A stretch of DNA of 64,000 nucleotides, taken from assembly GCA_026745465.1 (NCBI GenBank), contig JACYXH010000473.1, positions 754,691-818,690 of the forward strand, in the 5' to 3' direction. The position numbers were made by a program, and so were the translations under genes. Positions 1 through 15,699 of the stretch are shown piece after piece. How positions within the stretch are numbered: position 1 is the first letter of the stretch; each line of letters starts with the position of its first letter. The notes under the pieces were generated by a model that worked only from the letters and a program-made list of their open reading frames with translations, searched no databases and was not told where the DNA came from. The DNA is from Lota lota (taxonomy: Eukaryota > Chordata > Actinopteri > Gadiformes > Lotidae).

Positions 1-205
1 CCATGTGTATGGATGCATGTGTCTGTGTGTGTGTTTGTGTGCACGCTGTGCAACCATGTGTCTGAATGCATGTTTGTCCGTGTGTGTGAATTAATGCACG
101 TGTCTTTGTGTGTGTATGAATGCACATGTGTCTGTGTGTGTGTGTATGAATGCATGTGTGCGTCCGTGTGTGTGTGTGTGTGTGTTAGTGTGTGTGAACG
201 TGCGT
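1..205 (+). repeat. Cryptic GT-rich minisatellite
   Basis: Imperfect tandem copies of a unit of roughly 40 bp built from GAATGCATGTGTCTGTGTG-like segments, visible four to five times. The open frame across it is a Cys/Val-rich artefact. Confidence 0.75.
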
Positions 206-683
206 CCGTCACAGGGGTCAGTGCAGTGTCAGAGACAGTGAAAGTTGATTGCAGGAGTAAGAGGCTGCTGCCGTTATTAACACCTCAGCCAGTGGAGTGG
301 AAAAAGCAATTACCAGCAGTCATTGGGCTGTTGCATCATTCCCACGTGCACATAACGCAGATGATACAAATAGTGGAACACACACACACACACACACTCA
401 AAGTGAGGCAGTGACAAAATGAATGACACTTGAATAGGAGCTGAATTGCACCACCGGGTGATTTGATGCATGGATCACATGGCTGATGAAGATTTGTCTG
501 TTTGCTTGAAAGTTTGACTCTAACCATGTCCCCATCCTTTCCCATCAGACAGTCACAAGCACGCACACACACACATATACAGACGCACGGACACAAACAC
601 ACACACTTTTCCAATCTACCGCTTTGTTTTCATTAGTGAAAGTCCTGTTAGGATGACACTTTCATTCTTGCTATTGTCTTAGA
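206..683. other. Non-coding sequence with short CA tracts
   Basis: Unique sequence with brief CA runs near 378 and 565. No gene seen. Confidence 0.6.
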
Positions 684-740
684 CCCTCCTCCTCCTCCTC
701 CTCCTCCTCCTCCTCCTCCTCCTCCCCCTCCTCCTCCCTC
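684..740. repeat. (CCT)n trinucleotide repeat
   Basis: About 13 pure CCT units followed by an imperfect CT-rich end. It marks the start of a pyrimidine-rich stretch. Confidence 0.9.
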
Positions 741-827
741 CTCTCTCCTCTTCCGTTACTTCCTATGGTGTTAAGCTGCAGAGCACGGCCACCCCTCTCG
801 CAGGATCAGCCTATCAAGTCGATGCCT

Positions 828-828
828 G

Positions 829-865
<37 letters not shown>

Positions 866-870
866 TTGTG

Positions 871-927
<57 letters not shown>
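828..927. repeat. (TC)n microsatellite with a TG interruption
   Basis: Two TC runs separated by a short GTGTCTGTGTGTG block. A GA-rich stretch of the opposite sense follows at 1041-1166, so the two could pair. Confidence 0.9.
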
Positions 928-930
<3 letters not shown>

Positions 931-1040
931 AATCTTGTTTCGCTGTGTGGTTATTTGTGATTTGGCGACTGGGTAATATGACCGGGCGTGTACGTAAGAG
1001 GCTGTGTGTGTGTGCGTGTCTTTGTGTGCGTGTATGATAT

Positions 1041-1166
1041 TTAGAGAGAGGGAGAGGAAAGAGGGATAGAGAGGGATGGTGAGAGAGTAAAAGAGGAGAG
1101 AGAGAGAGAGGAACAATTGAGAGGAGCGAAAGAGAGTGAGCGAAAGAGAGTGAGGGAGAGAGTGAG
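1041..1166. repeat. GA-rich polypurine stretch
   Basis: Imperfect GAGAG/GGGAG sequence on the + strand, the opposite sense of the TC tract at 828-927. Confidence 0.8.
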
Positions 1167-1274
1167 GGGGCTTTACCGTGCCGCAGTGCAATCATCCGTT
1201 AGCAGATTCATCAGTGTAGCGTAGCTTAGCCGGAAGCCTGCTCCGTACCTACTGGACATTCCACTCTGTGTAAG

Positions 1275-2759
1275 TCTGCGATCTCACACTGTCCTCTTCC
1301 TCCTTGTCCTCCTCCCCTTCCTCTTAAAGTGACAGACAGAAAAAAAGAGACACATATCTGTGCGAGGGCACAACAAGGGGGAACGTGTGTTTTCGTAACG
1401 CCCACCGGACAATCTATAACGTGTCCTCTTGCCTTAACCCTCGATCCACCTCCTTTTTTCCAAAGTAATATTTCCCATGCCACGCCTCCCCGTGGGTCTG
1501 CTTGTTGTGATTGGTCTCATCCATCTTATGTGGTCTTCCTGTTGTTGTCGTGGTCATCTGTCATCGCTCACCTCCATTTCCCCTCATCCCTCCCTTTACC
1601 TCCATTTCATTTCTTCAACCCCTCCTTCTGCCCTGAGACATGGAATTCTACACACACACACACACACAGATAAATACATCAATACATGCATCCCATGTTA
1701 ATATGTGAATGAACCATGCACCGCCCCATAACAGATTCATCAAAGTATGCATACGTGCAGAGACTCTTCCTCTCTCACACGTGGACACACAGAGGAAACA
1801 GCTTGAATGCAACATCTTTCATTGTATCAATTTGTCAGACCTCTTTCAAAAGTTGGCAATCTCTGCTATTTTATTTATCTCTTTCTTTCTTTCTTTAGCC
1901 GATGCTCCACAAGCTACCTCACAGAGACCTCCCCCCTTCCCCTTCTCTAACACTCTTCCCCAAATCCCCCTCACCCCCCCTCCACCCCCCCTCCACCCCC
2001 CATCACTGCTACAGTTTTTAGCATGCCTTATGAGTCAGGCTTTGTGGATTCAGTCATCACATATTTATGAAGGGACCTTAACTGAACTGCATGGTCCAGA
2101 GGCATAGTGTTGAACGAGTGTCTTTCAACACCAAGACCTGAGGAGCAGAGTTTTTTTATTTTTTTTATCTTCCTCTTGTCTCGTTTCTTTTTAATGACTA
2201 AAAATATGATAGGCTGAGAGAAAAGGAAGCCTTCCCTGCTTGATCATTCAAATTTGAGTTTTGGAATTTTTCATAATACAATACTCAGCTATGGAATGAG
2301 TCGAGTGTAAAGAAATGTATGAATGTAAAAACATGCATACTGTACTTTCAGACAATGTTGTCTGTCTCACTTGTGTTGTATTCAGACGTACTCGCTGAGT
2401 ACATGTGGAATGAGTAAATGTGAGGTTGGGTTAGGTCGGAAATGATCCATTGGCTCCGTACAGTTTTAGGACATCCGATTCATCACAGTAAAAATCTATC
2501 GATTGCCTATCAGCTGTTTTTCACGGAGAAATATAGGATTCCAGGTCTAAATTAGGTTCCTGCCTTCAACTCTTTGTAGATAATCTTGGCCTTAAAGACA
2601 TTAAAGTAGACAGAATAACGCCTATTGAGTTTGTGAGAGTGTGTATCTGTCTGTTCTGGGTTCTGGGTCATGTATCCTCATGTTTTCGTTTGTTTGGGCG
2701 ATGGTATGCTGTATGTGTGTGGTGTGTAGGTAGGTGAGTGTGTGTGTGTGTATGTGGGT

Positions 2760-2761
<2 letters not shown>
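1275..2761. other. Non-coding sequence, pyrimidine-rich in part
   Basis: No gene seen. Contains a C-rich, A-poor block at about 1929-2005 (runs of C broken by T and A) and scattered CT-rich patches. Confidence 0.6.

Positions 2762-2805
<44 letters not shown>
2762..2805. repeat. (GT)n microsatellite
   Basis: About 22 GT units, preceded by GT-rich degenerate sequence from 2712. Confidence 0.9.
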
Positions 2806-2806
<1 letters not shown>

Positions 2807-5528
2807 CTTGTTCTGGAAAGTAAATGCTCTGCCAGAAGTTGATGTAGGAAAGAATGAGATCTCAAGTTTGTTTAAATATTTGGACTTCTCAATATGGTAT
2901 GTCTTTCTTTCTTTCTGACTATTAATGTCATTGAATTCAGATGGTTTTGCCCATTGTTTCCCCCCATCTGTTGACTTTTTGATGTAATCCATTGAGAATG
3001 GGCCAGCTACATACTTTCATTTCCTGTTATTGTCTTCCAACCTTATTTTCAAATATATTTCGTTGTTTCGTTTGTTTTCATTCTTTCACGGCAAACTCAT
3101 TCTTTCACAGCAAACTCATACTACTGAAATTAGACGCTTTCTGTCACCTTGATACAATCTAGAGAGTGAATTCCAGGTGTCTTTTCACACATTAGACACA
3201 GCTGTTTCATAACGCTGGGTGTTTTGGAAATGTACAAAAATCATATTTGTTTCAGCTTACAAAACCGCATGCTTCAACCACCCACTGTTTACTTTAAATT
3301 CACATTTTGAACGTGCAAAACTATCAAGCAAAATACTTTGGCATTAGGAAACTTTTAATCATGCATCAAGTTAAACAAGCAGAGAATTGCAATATACTGT
3401 TGGGAACCCTACACCAACCAAAGAAACATCAAACATTTACTTCCTTCCTTCCTTTCTTCCTTCAAGTCTGCCAAATCGAGGAACCAACCTATGCCACATT
3501 TTCTAAGTTTGCTACCTATCTAGGGAGCATCCTAGCAATTGGTACACAACACAAGTTTTCTGTTTTACTATTCATCCCTGGTGCTAAATCCTCAGTCCTT
3601 CGTGGGGAGGTGATGAATTATAGCTGTAATATCCTGCTCTGGCTGATGGCCAAATTCCATCGGTATATACACCTTAAAGCTGTGCACCCAGGCTTTTTCT
3701 CAATGCATGTCTCATGTTAGCTGTACGTATATTGTTCGGATTTATATATCACATCACCTTGGTCCTTTCTTACATGGATTGGAGTGATTATTATGGTGAT
3801 ATATATATATATATATATGTTATAAAGGGAATCATTATAGGGACATAAACAGATGATATCCTTCAGCATTGTAAAGCTAAAGCCAGAAAAAAGTACATGT
3901 GATTGAGTCTGACAAAGCTCAGGAAGATCCGTTGTAAAAAATATATAATCAATCATTCAGGGTCTTAGACGAGAATATTACCGTTGTAGCACCACATTCT
4001 CCACACACCAAGCCTCTCAACAAATATCATATTACATTCTGTGACACTCCACTTCCTCCAATCCCTCCCACTCCCTGACCTTTTTAGATGCCTTTAAATT
4101 CTTAAACTACCATAAAGTTCTCAACGACGAAGAGTATCATCATCTTATCCTGCTATAGGCTTCCAAAGCTCATATTCAAAATGAAATGCGTGTCTTACCC
4201 CAGCCCAGGTCTTGGCATATATAAGTATTATGTTAATTGGAGGAAAGTGACCCAGAACAGCCACTGGCAGCAGCTTTAATTACTTTTTTCTTGTCCTTTG
4301 TGATTGATGCACATTAAAAAGACAAGAATCAGATTTCCTTATTTCTTTTCCCTCTCTCAGAATGGCAAACAGTGATATAACTAGAAAAAAAACAACAACA
4401 GCTGACAAATCACTTAAAGTCAACCTTCTGTTGTTTTGATTGTTTTTATTTTCACCCGATGTGATTGTTTTCATATGTAATAATTTGCAGGGATTTGGCG
4501 GCCCAATTCTTTTTTCGTTTTGGCATGTCAGTAAAACACATGGGGTTATAATCAAATTGCTCATGTAATATTTAATCAGCAGCACCACTGAGTTTTGACA
4601 AAGCGCTGTGATGTACACAGGTTTGCCAGTTTACACATTGGTATATTGCACACGCTTGTTTTTTTTGTTTAGTGTCTTTGTGTGTACTGTACACACGGCG
4701 GGCTGTGTAGGAAATTAACCCCAGCGTGTGTTATCTGTTTAAGGTCAATGGAACGAGAATGGTTCATTATGGTTGCCTGGCTGACATTGCACTTTAAAAC
4801 ATGAATAAACATGGACAGAAGTGACACATGTTCCATTAGTTGTGCCTATGTCTCTGTGTGTGTGAGCCCACCCTCCCCAGCATTGTGAATCTTCCCAGGG
4901 TTGCTGCATGCGATTTGAAACTTGTTCACATGGGAACACATTCACAAAAACATTTACCGTGTGTATACGCTGTGCATTTCTTATTCCACCGCCACAGAAG
5001 CCACACTCATCCGGATGTGAATCTATTACCACGCCGACGCAATCCATCACGCGGGATTAAATATATGTACATTTCTTTTCACAGCAGATGATTCTTTTCC
5101 ATCATCGTTTTTCTGAAATCAAAACCCGTTTTCGCCATTGTCAAGAACCGTCATTGTGATACACCAAAAGGTGAAAGGGTAAAGGGATGGAGTGAGGATG
5201 GTTTGGGATGACCATACACGCTCTCCCTCTCTCTGTGATTTGCCTTTAGAGTTTCTTCCTCATCTGATCCGGAGCTGAGAAAGGCCCTGACTCGTACAAC
5301 CGGCTTACAGCTCCACACTAATCCTCCCTCTGATTCATTTCACTGCAGTTTGAAGCTTTTATTTCTCTCTCTTTCTCCCTTAATAATTCACTGTCGTCCA
5401 AGCACACACATACACACACACACACACACACACAACCACTCACACTTCTGATGCCTTAAATGTTACGTTAAAATGGAAAAGCGCCATTGGACCGGTAAAT
5501 TGTACTGCGTTGTATTTCAGCCAATCGT

Positions 5529-5529
<1 letters not shown>
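2806..5529. other. Unique AT-rich non-coding DNA
   Basis: No gene supported. A 137-codon open frame at 3307-3720 (+) has no recognisable motif and AT-rich composition like its surroundings. A 19-bp unit (CATTCTTTCACGGCAAACT-like) is duplicated at 3079-3116, and a (TA)n run lies near 3799-3820. Confidence 0.6.

Positions 5530-5587
<58 letters not shown>
5530..5587. repeat. (CA)n microsatellite
   Basis: 29 CA units, followed by degenerate CA sequence to about 5620. Confidence 0.95.
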
Positions 5588-5588
<1 letters not shown>

Positions 5589-5907
5589 GCGCACAAATAC
5601 ACACACAAACACACACACACAGGAACTCCTTGTGGTTTGATATTTGATAGTCTTTCTGAAGACATTAACCACTCATTTAATTTATTATGTTCTTTTTTTT
5701 GTAGATACATGGGTCTGTATGTAACATAACACACAACATGATATGCAAGAAAAGCATTTCCTCTATGTTCATTATGTCCTGTTTGATTGCATGTCAGTCA
5801 TTTGGTCTAAAAGAAGCAGTGCGAAGAAGGAAAATGTGTATGAGTTTGTATGTAAAATAGAGAGGGAGAAAAGGGTTATAGGGTGGTTAGAGTGAACACT
5901 ACTGAAG

Positions 5908-5929
5908 CCCCCCCCCCCCCCCCCCCCCC
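5908..5929. repeat. Poly-C tract, 22 bases
   Basis: An uninterrupted C homopolymer, one of several in the window. Confidence 0.9.
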
Positions 5930-8149
5930 TCCACCCTTCCCCTCCTCTCCCCTTTGACGGTAGGCCTTTGTGTCATTATTAAAGATTAATGCTTCTCTTT
6001 TTTCACCAGCACCAAAGGAATTAGCATTAGTGATGGTTTTAACGTCAAACGGCTGTTTCAGAGCTGTCACTCTTTCCCGCCTCGTGAAAATGAGACTACT
6101 TAATACGTTGACGTTAACATAACCACCTCATCACACTTCCAGAATAGCACTGCACCACACAGAATTGTCCATGTTGATATGCAAATGCAGCCATACTGTA
6201 GACATAATACGTGTCAACTTATGCTAAAAGGTATTAACAGGGTACCCGGGCTGGTTATAGCAAGAAGAATTTTGGCGAAATCCTGTTAATAGTTAGTGTC
6301 GTAACTTGACACAGAATTGTATTCATTTGTTCATGTCGCTTGGCCTTTCCCATATAATAAGGACTTAACCCAAGTAAGTAATAAATTGTAATTATTTTTA
6401 CATTCTTTGCACTTTTTTATGTTTGGTTCCATGTCTCTGGATGAGAGGGATTTATCAACAACAATCATCAACCTATCCATCTTGTACTGAGCACACGAGG
6501 TCCGAGAGCTTCAGAACCGCAGTGCTGCTCATCCGTGCTGTAAATAGCTTCACATGAGACCTTTGTATGATACAATTACGTTTGTGCGTGTGTCAAGCAC
6601 TAAATGTCAGCAATTCCCACTCTGCTTCACATGTGCACCCAGTTCGTCAAATGGTTCTGAACCCAGCTGCTTTGCCATACAGTCTGACACCCCCCCACCC
6701 CACCCCACCCCATCATCGTCCCCCACATCGCTGTACTGCTGTGGTCATGTGCTCTGCATGTGAAAGGCGCACTGTGTTTGTGTCAGCAGAATCTCTGGCC
6801 CGCATGGATCGGTGGATCGGTGGATCATTCGGTGTCGATGAGCAACTGGAAATGATCTGACGGATTTGCCACTATGGGGGAGCTGTTTGAACCAATTAGA
6901 AGCAACATTCTGGACCGGTGCTGAAAAAATTACGGTTTCATTCATTTATGTGTAATTTTAGACCTTTTGTTTACCCAGGGTAGGCTCAAAGGCTAGGTTA
7001 AACATATGCCTCTAAATGGGTGATTAGCAGCACAAAGCAAGAGTACAAAACCGACCAATCAAAAGGCTGTTGGCAAAGTGACGAGGCGGCATAGTACAAA
7101 GCACCGCGACACTGTGTCTCCCTGCTGGAATCACATTTTCTGTGCGCCTCACACTTTACAGTTTGATTACCAGCCCACCCAATTAGCAGATTTGTATGTT
7201 GTTAATTGTCTTTAGCCTCCTAATAGTTTAATCTCTGCACTTTTGAGTCCTTTGCCACAACACCCACAATGTGTGATGCTAGACATTAGCTACTGTGCTC
7301 TGGAGACTCAGCTCAGAGTCATTTAAGGGGGAGCTAGTTTTGAAGATAACATGCAGGCTAGATGCAAACCGAGCATGACATGTGCTCCAGACCTAACACT
7401 CTGTGCCGGAGCGTAAGTAGTGGATGAGCAGAGAACACAATAACGATGGAGGTGAGGGACACAAGGTTACTTGTTTGACGGAAATATTGAAATATTATTT
7501 TAATCATTGCTTTAAATAATCCATCTGTCACATTGTGTGCATTCAACTGCAGCAGATAATAAGGTCTGATTGTGTTCAAGTCAGACTTTGTTTATCCTTC
7601 AAGTAAAGCCTCTACGGTGACAAAGTTTACAATTATGTAATATCAACACACCTGGCTGCAATCTATTCCATTGTAAATACAATGTATGATGTCTTTGCGT
7701 AATTCATATTGGCTTTTAAATAGATACAAATATACATTGTTATTTTGTTTTCAGATTTGTTTTCAGAAAATGTTTTCAATCAAGCCGAGGACATATAAAT
7801 GATCACAATACAGCCAATGTGTATGCGATTAAAAATAATATTGATTATGCACGCAGTAAATATTGTCTGACATATATTATTTTTCAATTTGAGAAACAAA
7901 TAATACAAATCGCCACTAAGCGCCAACTGTCATTCCTAAAGAGCAACGACGCAAAAACATCCCGCCTGAAGCCTCTATTGCGCTAACTGGCTTTCAGCTG
8001 CATGTACTCATTATAAGCTAACATGCCAGAACACATCTTGTGCTCTTGCAAATCAATTACGCTGGATGGAGATTCTGGTAATAGCTGGCCCACTTTAGTA
8101 TCTGGCAAACACAGCTGTCAAAATGGGCTAGTCACCGCATAATATAAAC

Positions 8150-8154
<5 letters not shown>
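5930..8154. other. Unique AT-rich non-coding DNA
   Basis: No gene, RNA or mobile element recognised. A C-rich block (CCACCCCACCCCACCCC type) lies near 6690-6725. Confidence 0.6.

Positions 8155-8206
<52 letters not shown>
8155..8206. repeat. (AC)26 microsatellite
   Basis: A pure AC run. Confidence 0.95.
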
Positions 8207-8210
<4 letters not shown>

Positions 8211-8323
8211 CATCCCTCGCCAGTGGTATCAATTTGCAATCAATATGCAATGAAGCCTCATCAAAGAGCCCCCTCTATGTTCATGTTATGGACAAATTTG
8301 ATGATGTGTCACATTGGCAGAGA

Positions 8324-8330
<7 letters not shown>

Positions 8331-8378
<48 letters not shown>
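8331..8378. repeat. (AG)24 microsatellite
   Basis: A pure AG run. Confidence 0.95.
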
Positions 8379-8381
<3 letters not shown>

Positions 8382-9418
8382 AACAAAATGCAGGGGATGG
8401 AGAGATCTGGAGGGGGGTGGGTGAGTGTGGTCGGTGGGATGACAGACAGTCTGGTATAATGATGTCTAATGTGCGCTCCCCTGTGCTGCTGTCTATTAAC
8501 CTGCATGTGGATTGGAGGTATAATGACAAACCAATCGTTATTCTGTATTCATCAGCCCCCCCCCAACCCCCCCAACCCCCGGGGGTTGCTCGTTTCTCCT
8601 GTTCTTTTTTTCGTCTGTTTTGCACCTGTCCGGCTTAACTAGGGGACTGCTAAACGGTCACAGTTGGACTTTCACCGTGCTAAGTAGAGGCAGCATATAC
8701 ATGTCACAAAGTTTCACTGTGGTTATGTTTTATTAGTACCACATTTTTGGTATTCAAGCTTCAGGAAAACCTCACAGGCTTCTTGAAGGTGAGGCGGGCT
8801 CCGCAGAATATAATACACCCACATGTAAACAAGAATATTTCACACACTTACATGGACTGTGACTAGTGCAGGCTGGCACCTACTCTGACAAGATAAGACA
8901 GACTATTACTTTATTAGAGCCGTGAGGGGTGAATGTGGATGCCATGGCCTTGGAAAGAGCTACGGTAAAGCGGCAGAGACATGTTGGTGGAAAGAAAATA
9001 AGGAGGAAATGTGTAAGTTACAGTAGCTATATATAGGCCAACGTTCAAGGTCCATATGGAATATGTAGTATGGGATAGTGTGTGCGCCAACATCTGGGAG
9101 ATTACTTGTCAAGGTTTTAACACCTCCCCTCCCCCCCTCCCATTTATACTGAATACAGGCGATCAGCAGAAACCACACCTAGGTCATTGTGTGTTATCGT
9201 TATATCTTGTTTAACAGTGATTGAATAATCAAGTGAGAAAATGTCATCAGCCTCTCTGCATGTGTTGCAGATTCTTTTTTGTACTGCTTTAGTACTGCTA
9301 CTAAGCCATCAGTGGTGATCCCTTCATTGTATTTGATTTAAACTAAATTGAGTGCAACTCAATATAGTGTATGACAAGACACACCCCACGCATTTAACGA
9401 TAAAAGTAAATAAAAATA

Positions 9419-9606
9419 TTGCATTTATATAGTGCTTATCAGGCCAGTAGCCACTCAAAGCGCTTTACAATTATTGGCTCACATTCACCCATTAATAGAC
9501 ACAGTCACACACCGACAGCGGTGTCAGCCATGAAAGGCGACACCGTCTCCTTTCATGAGGTTGTCTGGCAACCTTCCGGTTGCCAGACAACCCGCTCTAC
9601 CTCCTG

Positions 9607-9608
<2 letters not shown>
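9419..9608 (-). mobile_element. tRNA-headed SINE-like teleost repeat, rearranged
   Basis: On the minus strand a tRNA-like head (GCTCAGGAGGTAGAGCGGG, an A-box-like block) is followed by sequence familiar from many fish genomes (GTCGCCTTTCATGGCTGAC, CGGTGTGTGACTGTG, ATGGGTGAATGTGAG, TTGTAAAGCGCTTTGAGTG) and a GCACTATATAAATGCAAT tail. The B-box-like GGTTCGAATCC expected after the head is missing. In its place are two perfect inverted repeats: a 15-bp stem (9559-9573 with 9578-9592) and a 9-bp stem (9529-9537 with 9549-9557). The element is not coding. The family name is not certain. Confidence 0.75.
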
Positions 9609-9643
<35 letters not shown>

Positions 9644-9700
9644 GTGCGTGTGTGCGTGTGTGTGCACGCGTGTGTGCACGCGTGTGTGCACGCGTGCATG
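9609..9700. repeat. (GT)n grading into a 12-bp GCACGCGTGTGT tandem repeat
   Basis: A GT microsatellite directly abuts the head of the SINE-like element and passes at 9659-9700 into three copies of a 12-bp unit containing ACGCGT. The whole stretch is alternating purine-pyrimidine, the class of sequence able to adopt Z-DNA. Confidence 0.9.
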
Positions 9701-12789
<3,089 letters not shown>

Positions 12790-13273
12790 CCTGAAATGCA
12801 CCAAAGCCAGTGTCCGTCTTTTATTTTTCTAAATGTGTGTTTGTGCTTTTGTCGTGAAGTAAATAATGCCACATATTCTGTTGGAGGTCTATTCAAAGGG
12901 TGTGACGAGGAAGCTTTCAGCAACAGAGCTATGTGCAATGATAAAAATAAATGCAAGTTCTCTCTCTGTCTCTCTTTCTCTGTCTTTGAGTTGAATAGGC
13001 TCCTCTTTGGGTTTGCGTTTTCTCCTTTGGCACTTTGAGATAGCGATGTCTGTCTGTGCGGCATCTTACTCTTTTGTCATTTCAACACAAAACAATTTCC
13101 CCCAATTTCCTCCAAAGATTTAGTTATTTTCAGCTTCATGCATGGCTTCAAAGGGTAAACTGACATGGTGTGGGCGTGCCTGTGGCTGCGTGGTTGTGTT
13201 TGTGTGTTATCGATCTTCAAGATAAATATGTAAATGTGACGTTTTAATTGACTTAAGTGCATGGAGTGAAAGG

Positions 13274-13409
<136 letters not shown>

Positions 13410-14236
13410 ACCTGTGTCACATGCATATTAATTGCCAGCTGACATAGCTATTAATATCACAGCTTGGAGGAAACAGTAGTTAGGTAAAATAAGCTTTTCA
13501 TATGCAAGAGTGTGCAATAATGTGTTTGTCTGTGGCCACTTGTTTGTGCATACACACAATGAAATGTAAATGTGTGTGTACACACGCAACAGAGCGTCTA
13601 GAGACAGGACAGAATGCATTTTAGTGGTGGTGTTGAAAGGGTGGTGGTTGTTAGGGTGGTGTTGATGGGTTTTTTAGTGCTGGTGATGTCAAGATGGTGT
13701 AGAATGTGGAGATGACTGTGTAGACGGAGGTGGGGAGGGTATGTGTGCTGGTAAGGGGTTAAAAAGACCACAGGGCAACATATGTGGCTTTCTTGGCACC
13801 TGGCCTCCCACCAGTGAGGTGAGTCACCCCCCACCTGGGAACTACAGACACACATACACACACTTACACTCACACTCAAACATACACAGACCTGCCACCT
13901 GCAACATATATTCCGCCCACGAATAGCTGAGGAGATGCAAGTGTCACTATTTATGAGGCAGGGAGAAGAAATATACTGAAAGGTAGAAAATGGGTCACTC
14001 TACAATGGATATTACAGTAAGAGGGGTGGCGGACAGACTCATGCATGTATTCACCCATGCACACATGCATGCATACACGTGGGAACAACCCACATAAACA
14101 TGCATAGACATATACAGGGCAGCTGTTGTGGCCTTTAGAGGACTCACTCTATTTTCGTACAATTGACCCGGAATTAAAACACCCCAGTGTCCTCTTTGTC
14201 TGCCTGTGTCATTATGTGTGTGTGGTGTCAATGCGG

Positions 14237-14390
<154 letters not shown>

Positions 14391-14649
14391 CATCCATTTA
14401 ATGCTTATTTGCCTTTCTGCCTGCATATCCTGGCATATAAAAACTTTGGCCTCAGCAAAATATACAAATATGCACCTCCGCCCCCACCACCCCACTCCCA
14501 CCTTTGTACAGAAAGTTAACTGTTCTATGTAGAATCTTCTTATAGAAAAGTTTGTTGCGAGAAAGGAGGATTTACTGTGTCGTAGCCTGGTCTCGTTTTG
14601 ATCTAGTTTTTTGATCATATTTTTATATTATCACATTTACAGCGTGACA

Positions 14650-15160
14650 GCCGTAGAGAGCTGGCGGGAATAAGGGCGGAGGTGAGGAGGGTATGGGGGG
14701 GAGGAGGTTTAGATAAGAGACTAGAAGGCGGGGAGATGGTGTGGAGAGGAGGAGAAGTGGAGGGAGGAGACATGAAGTGGGGGAGGAGGAGGTGTAGAGC
14801 AGGTGTGGAGAGGAGAGGAGACAAGAAGAGGTGGAGGTGTAGAGAAGGGGAGGAGGGGGTGTGGATAGGCGAGAAGAGGTGATGTAGGTTTCGACAGGTC
14901 TTATTAAGCGAGGGAAGAAAAAAAGACAGAAATCTTCTGCTACCGTTCGCAAGTCAACGTAGCCACCGAGAGAGGGGAGGAGGGGGAAAAAGGGAGAGAG
15001 ATGGGGGAGAGGAGGGAGGGCGTTTGACAGTCGGTGTACAGAGACTACTTGGCCCCGACAGGTTCCCACCTAGCTCGGGGTCAAGAGCCAGAACTTAGAG
15101 ATGAGACGGAGACTAGATTGAAAGGGGATTTGAAGGGAGGCAGGGGAGAGGGGGAAGCAG
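14650..15160. repeat. Degenerate GGA/GAGG polypurine block
   Basis: Strongly purine-rich + strand (GGAGG, GGGGAGG, AGAGG motifs). Its reverse strand gives a Ser/Pro/Leu-rich false frame. Confidence 0.8.
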
Positions 15161-15204
15161 AACAAAGCAAAAATACTATTTATTTATTTATATATATATA
15201 TATA

Positions 15205-15282
15205 AACTGCTCAAAAAAATAAAGGGAACACTTGGAGTTACATTGTGTTGTTTAAGTGTTCCCTTTATTTTTTTGAGCAGTA
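15205..15282. mobile_element. Internally deleted Tc1/mariner-type element, terminal-repeat hairpin
   Basis: A perfect 27-bp inverted repeat (15207-15233 against 15254-15280; begins CTGCTCAAAAAAATAAAGGG) around a 20-bp loop, flanked by TA-rich sequence as expected of TA target sites. The end and the loop match, from memory, the terminal sequence of a common fish Tc1-like transposon; everything between its two ends is deleted. No transposase is present. It can fold into a stable hairpin. Confidence 0.65.
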
Positions 15283-15699
15283 TATATATTAGTGGGTTTT
15301 TTTCACAATATTGAAGCTTTGAAAATTATAATCTATAATTCATGATCTCTTTAAGACATGCATGTACGTCCTTCGTCATCCACTGGATAGGTTCACGGTC
15401 TTTATTTTTTCTTTTTGCTCTCCTTCTCAATCCCTCCCTCCCCCTTCCACAAGTCCATTACAGCCCGCTTTGTCTCTCCCTGGAATCCCTTATCCCTGCT
15501 CTGTGTGCACGCCGCTCTTTTGTTTGACGAATGGCTCATTCAGCCCTTATCTCACCTGTTACTCTGTAATACCTCCTATACATTAAGAGCTTAGTGACAC
15601 ACATACACACCCGCTACCACCGCAGACACGCAACGGTGACTGATGGGCGGGTGGTGATGAACAGGATACCCACCAATGCGCGCGCGCATGCAGACACAT

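Noticed and set aside
3307-3720. 137-codon plus-strand frame
   Set aside because: It contains no repeat but no recognisable domain either, and its composition equals the AT-rich surroundings.
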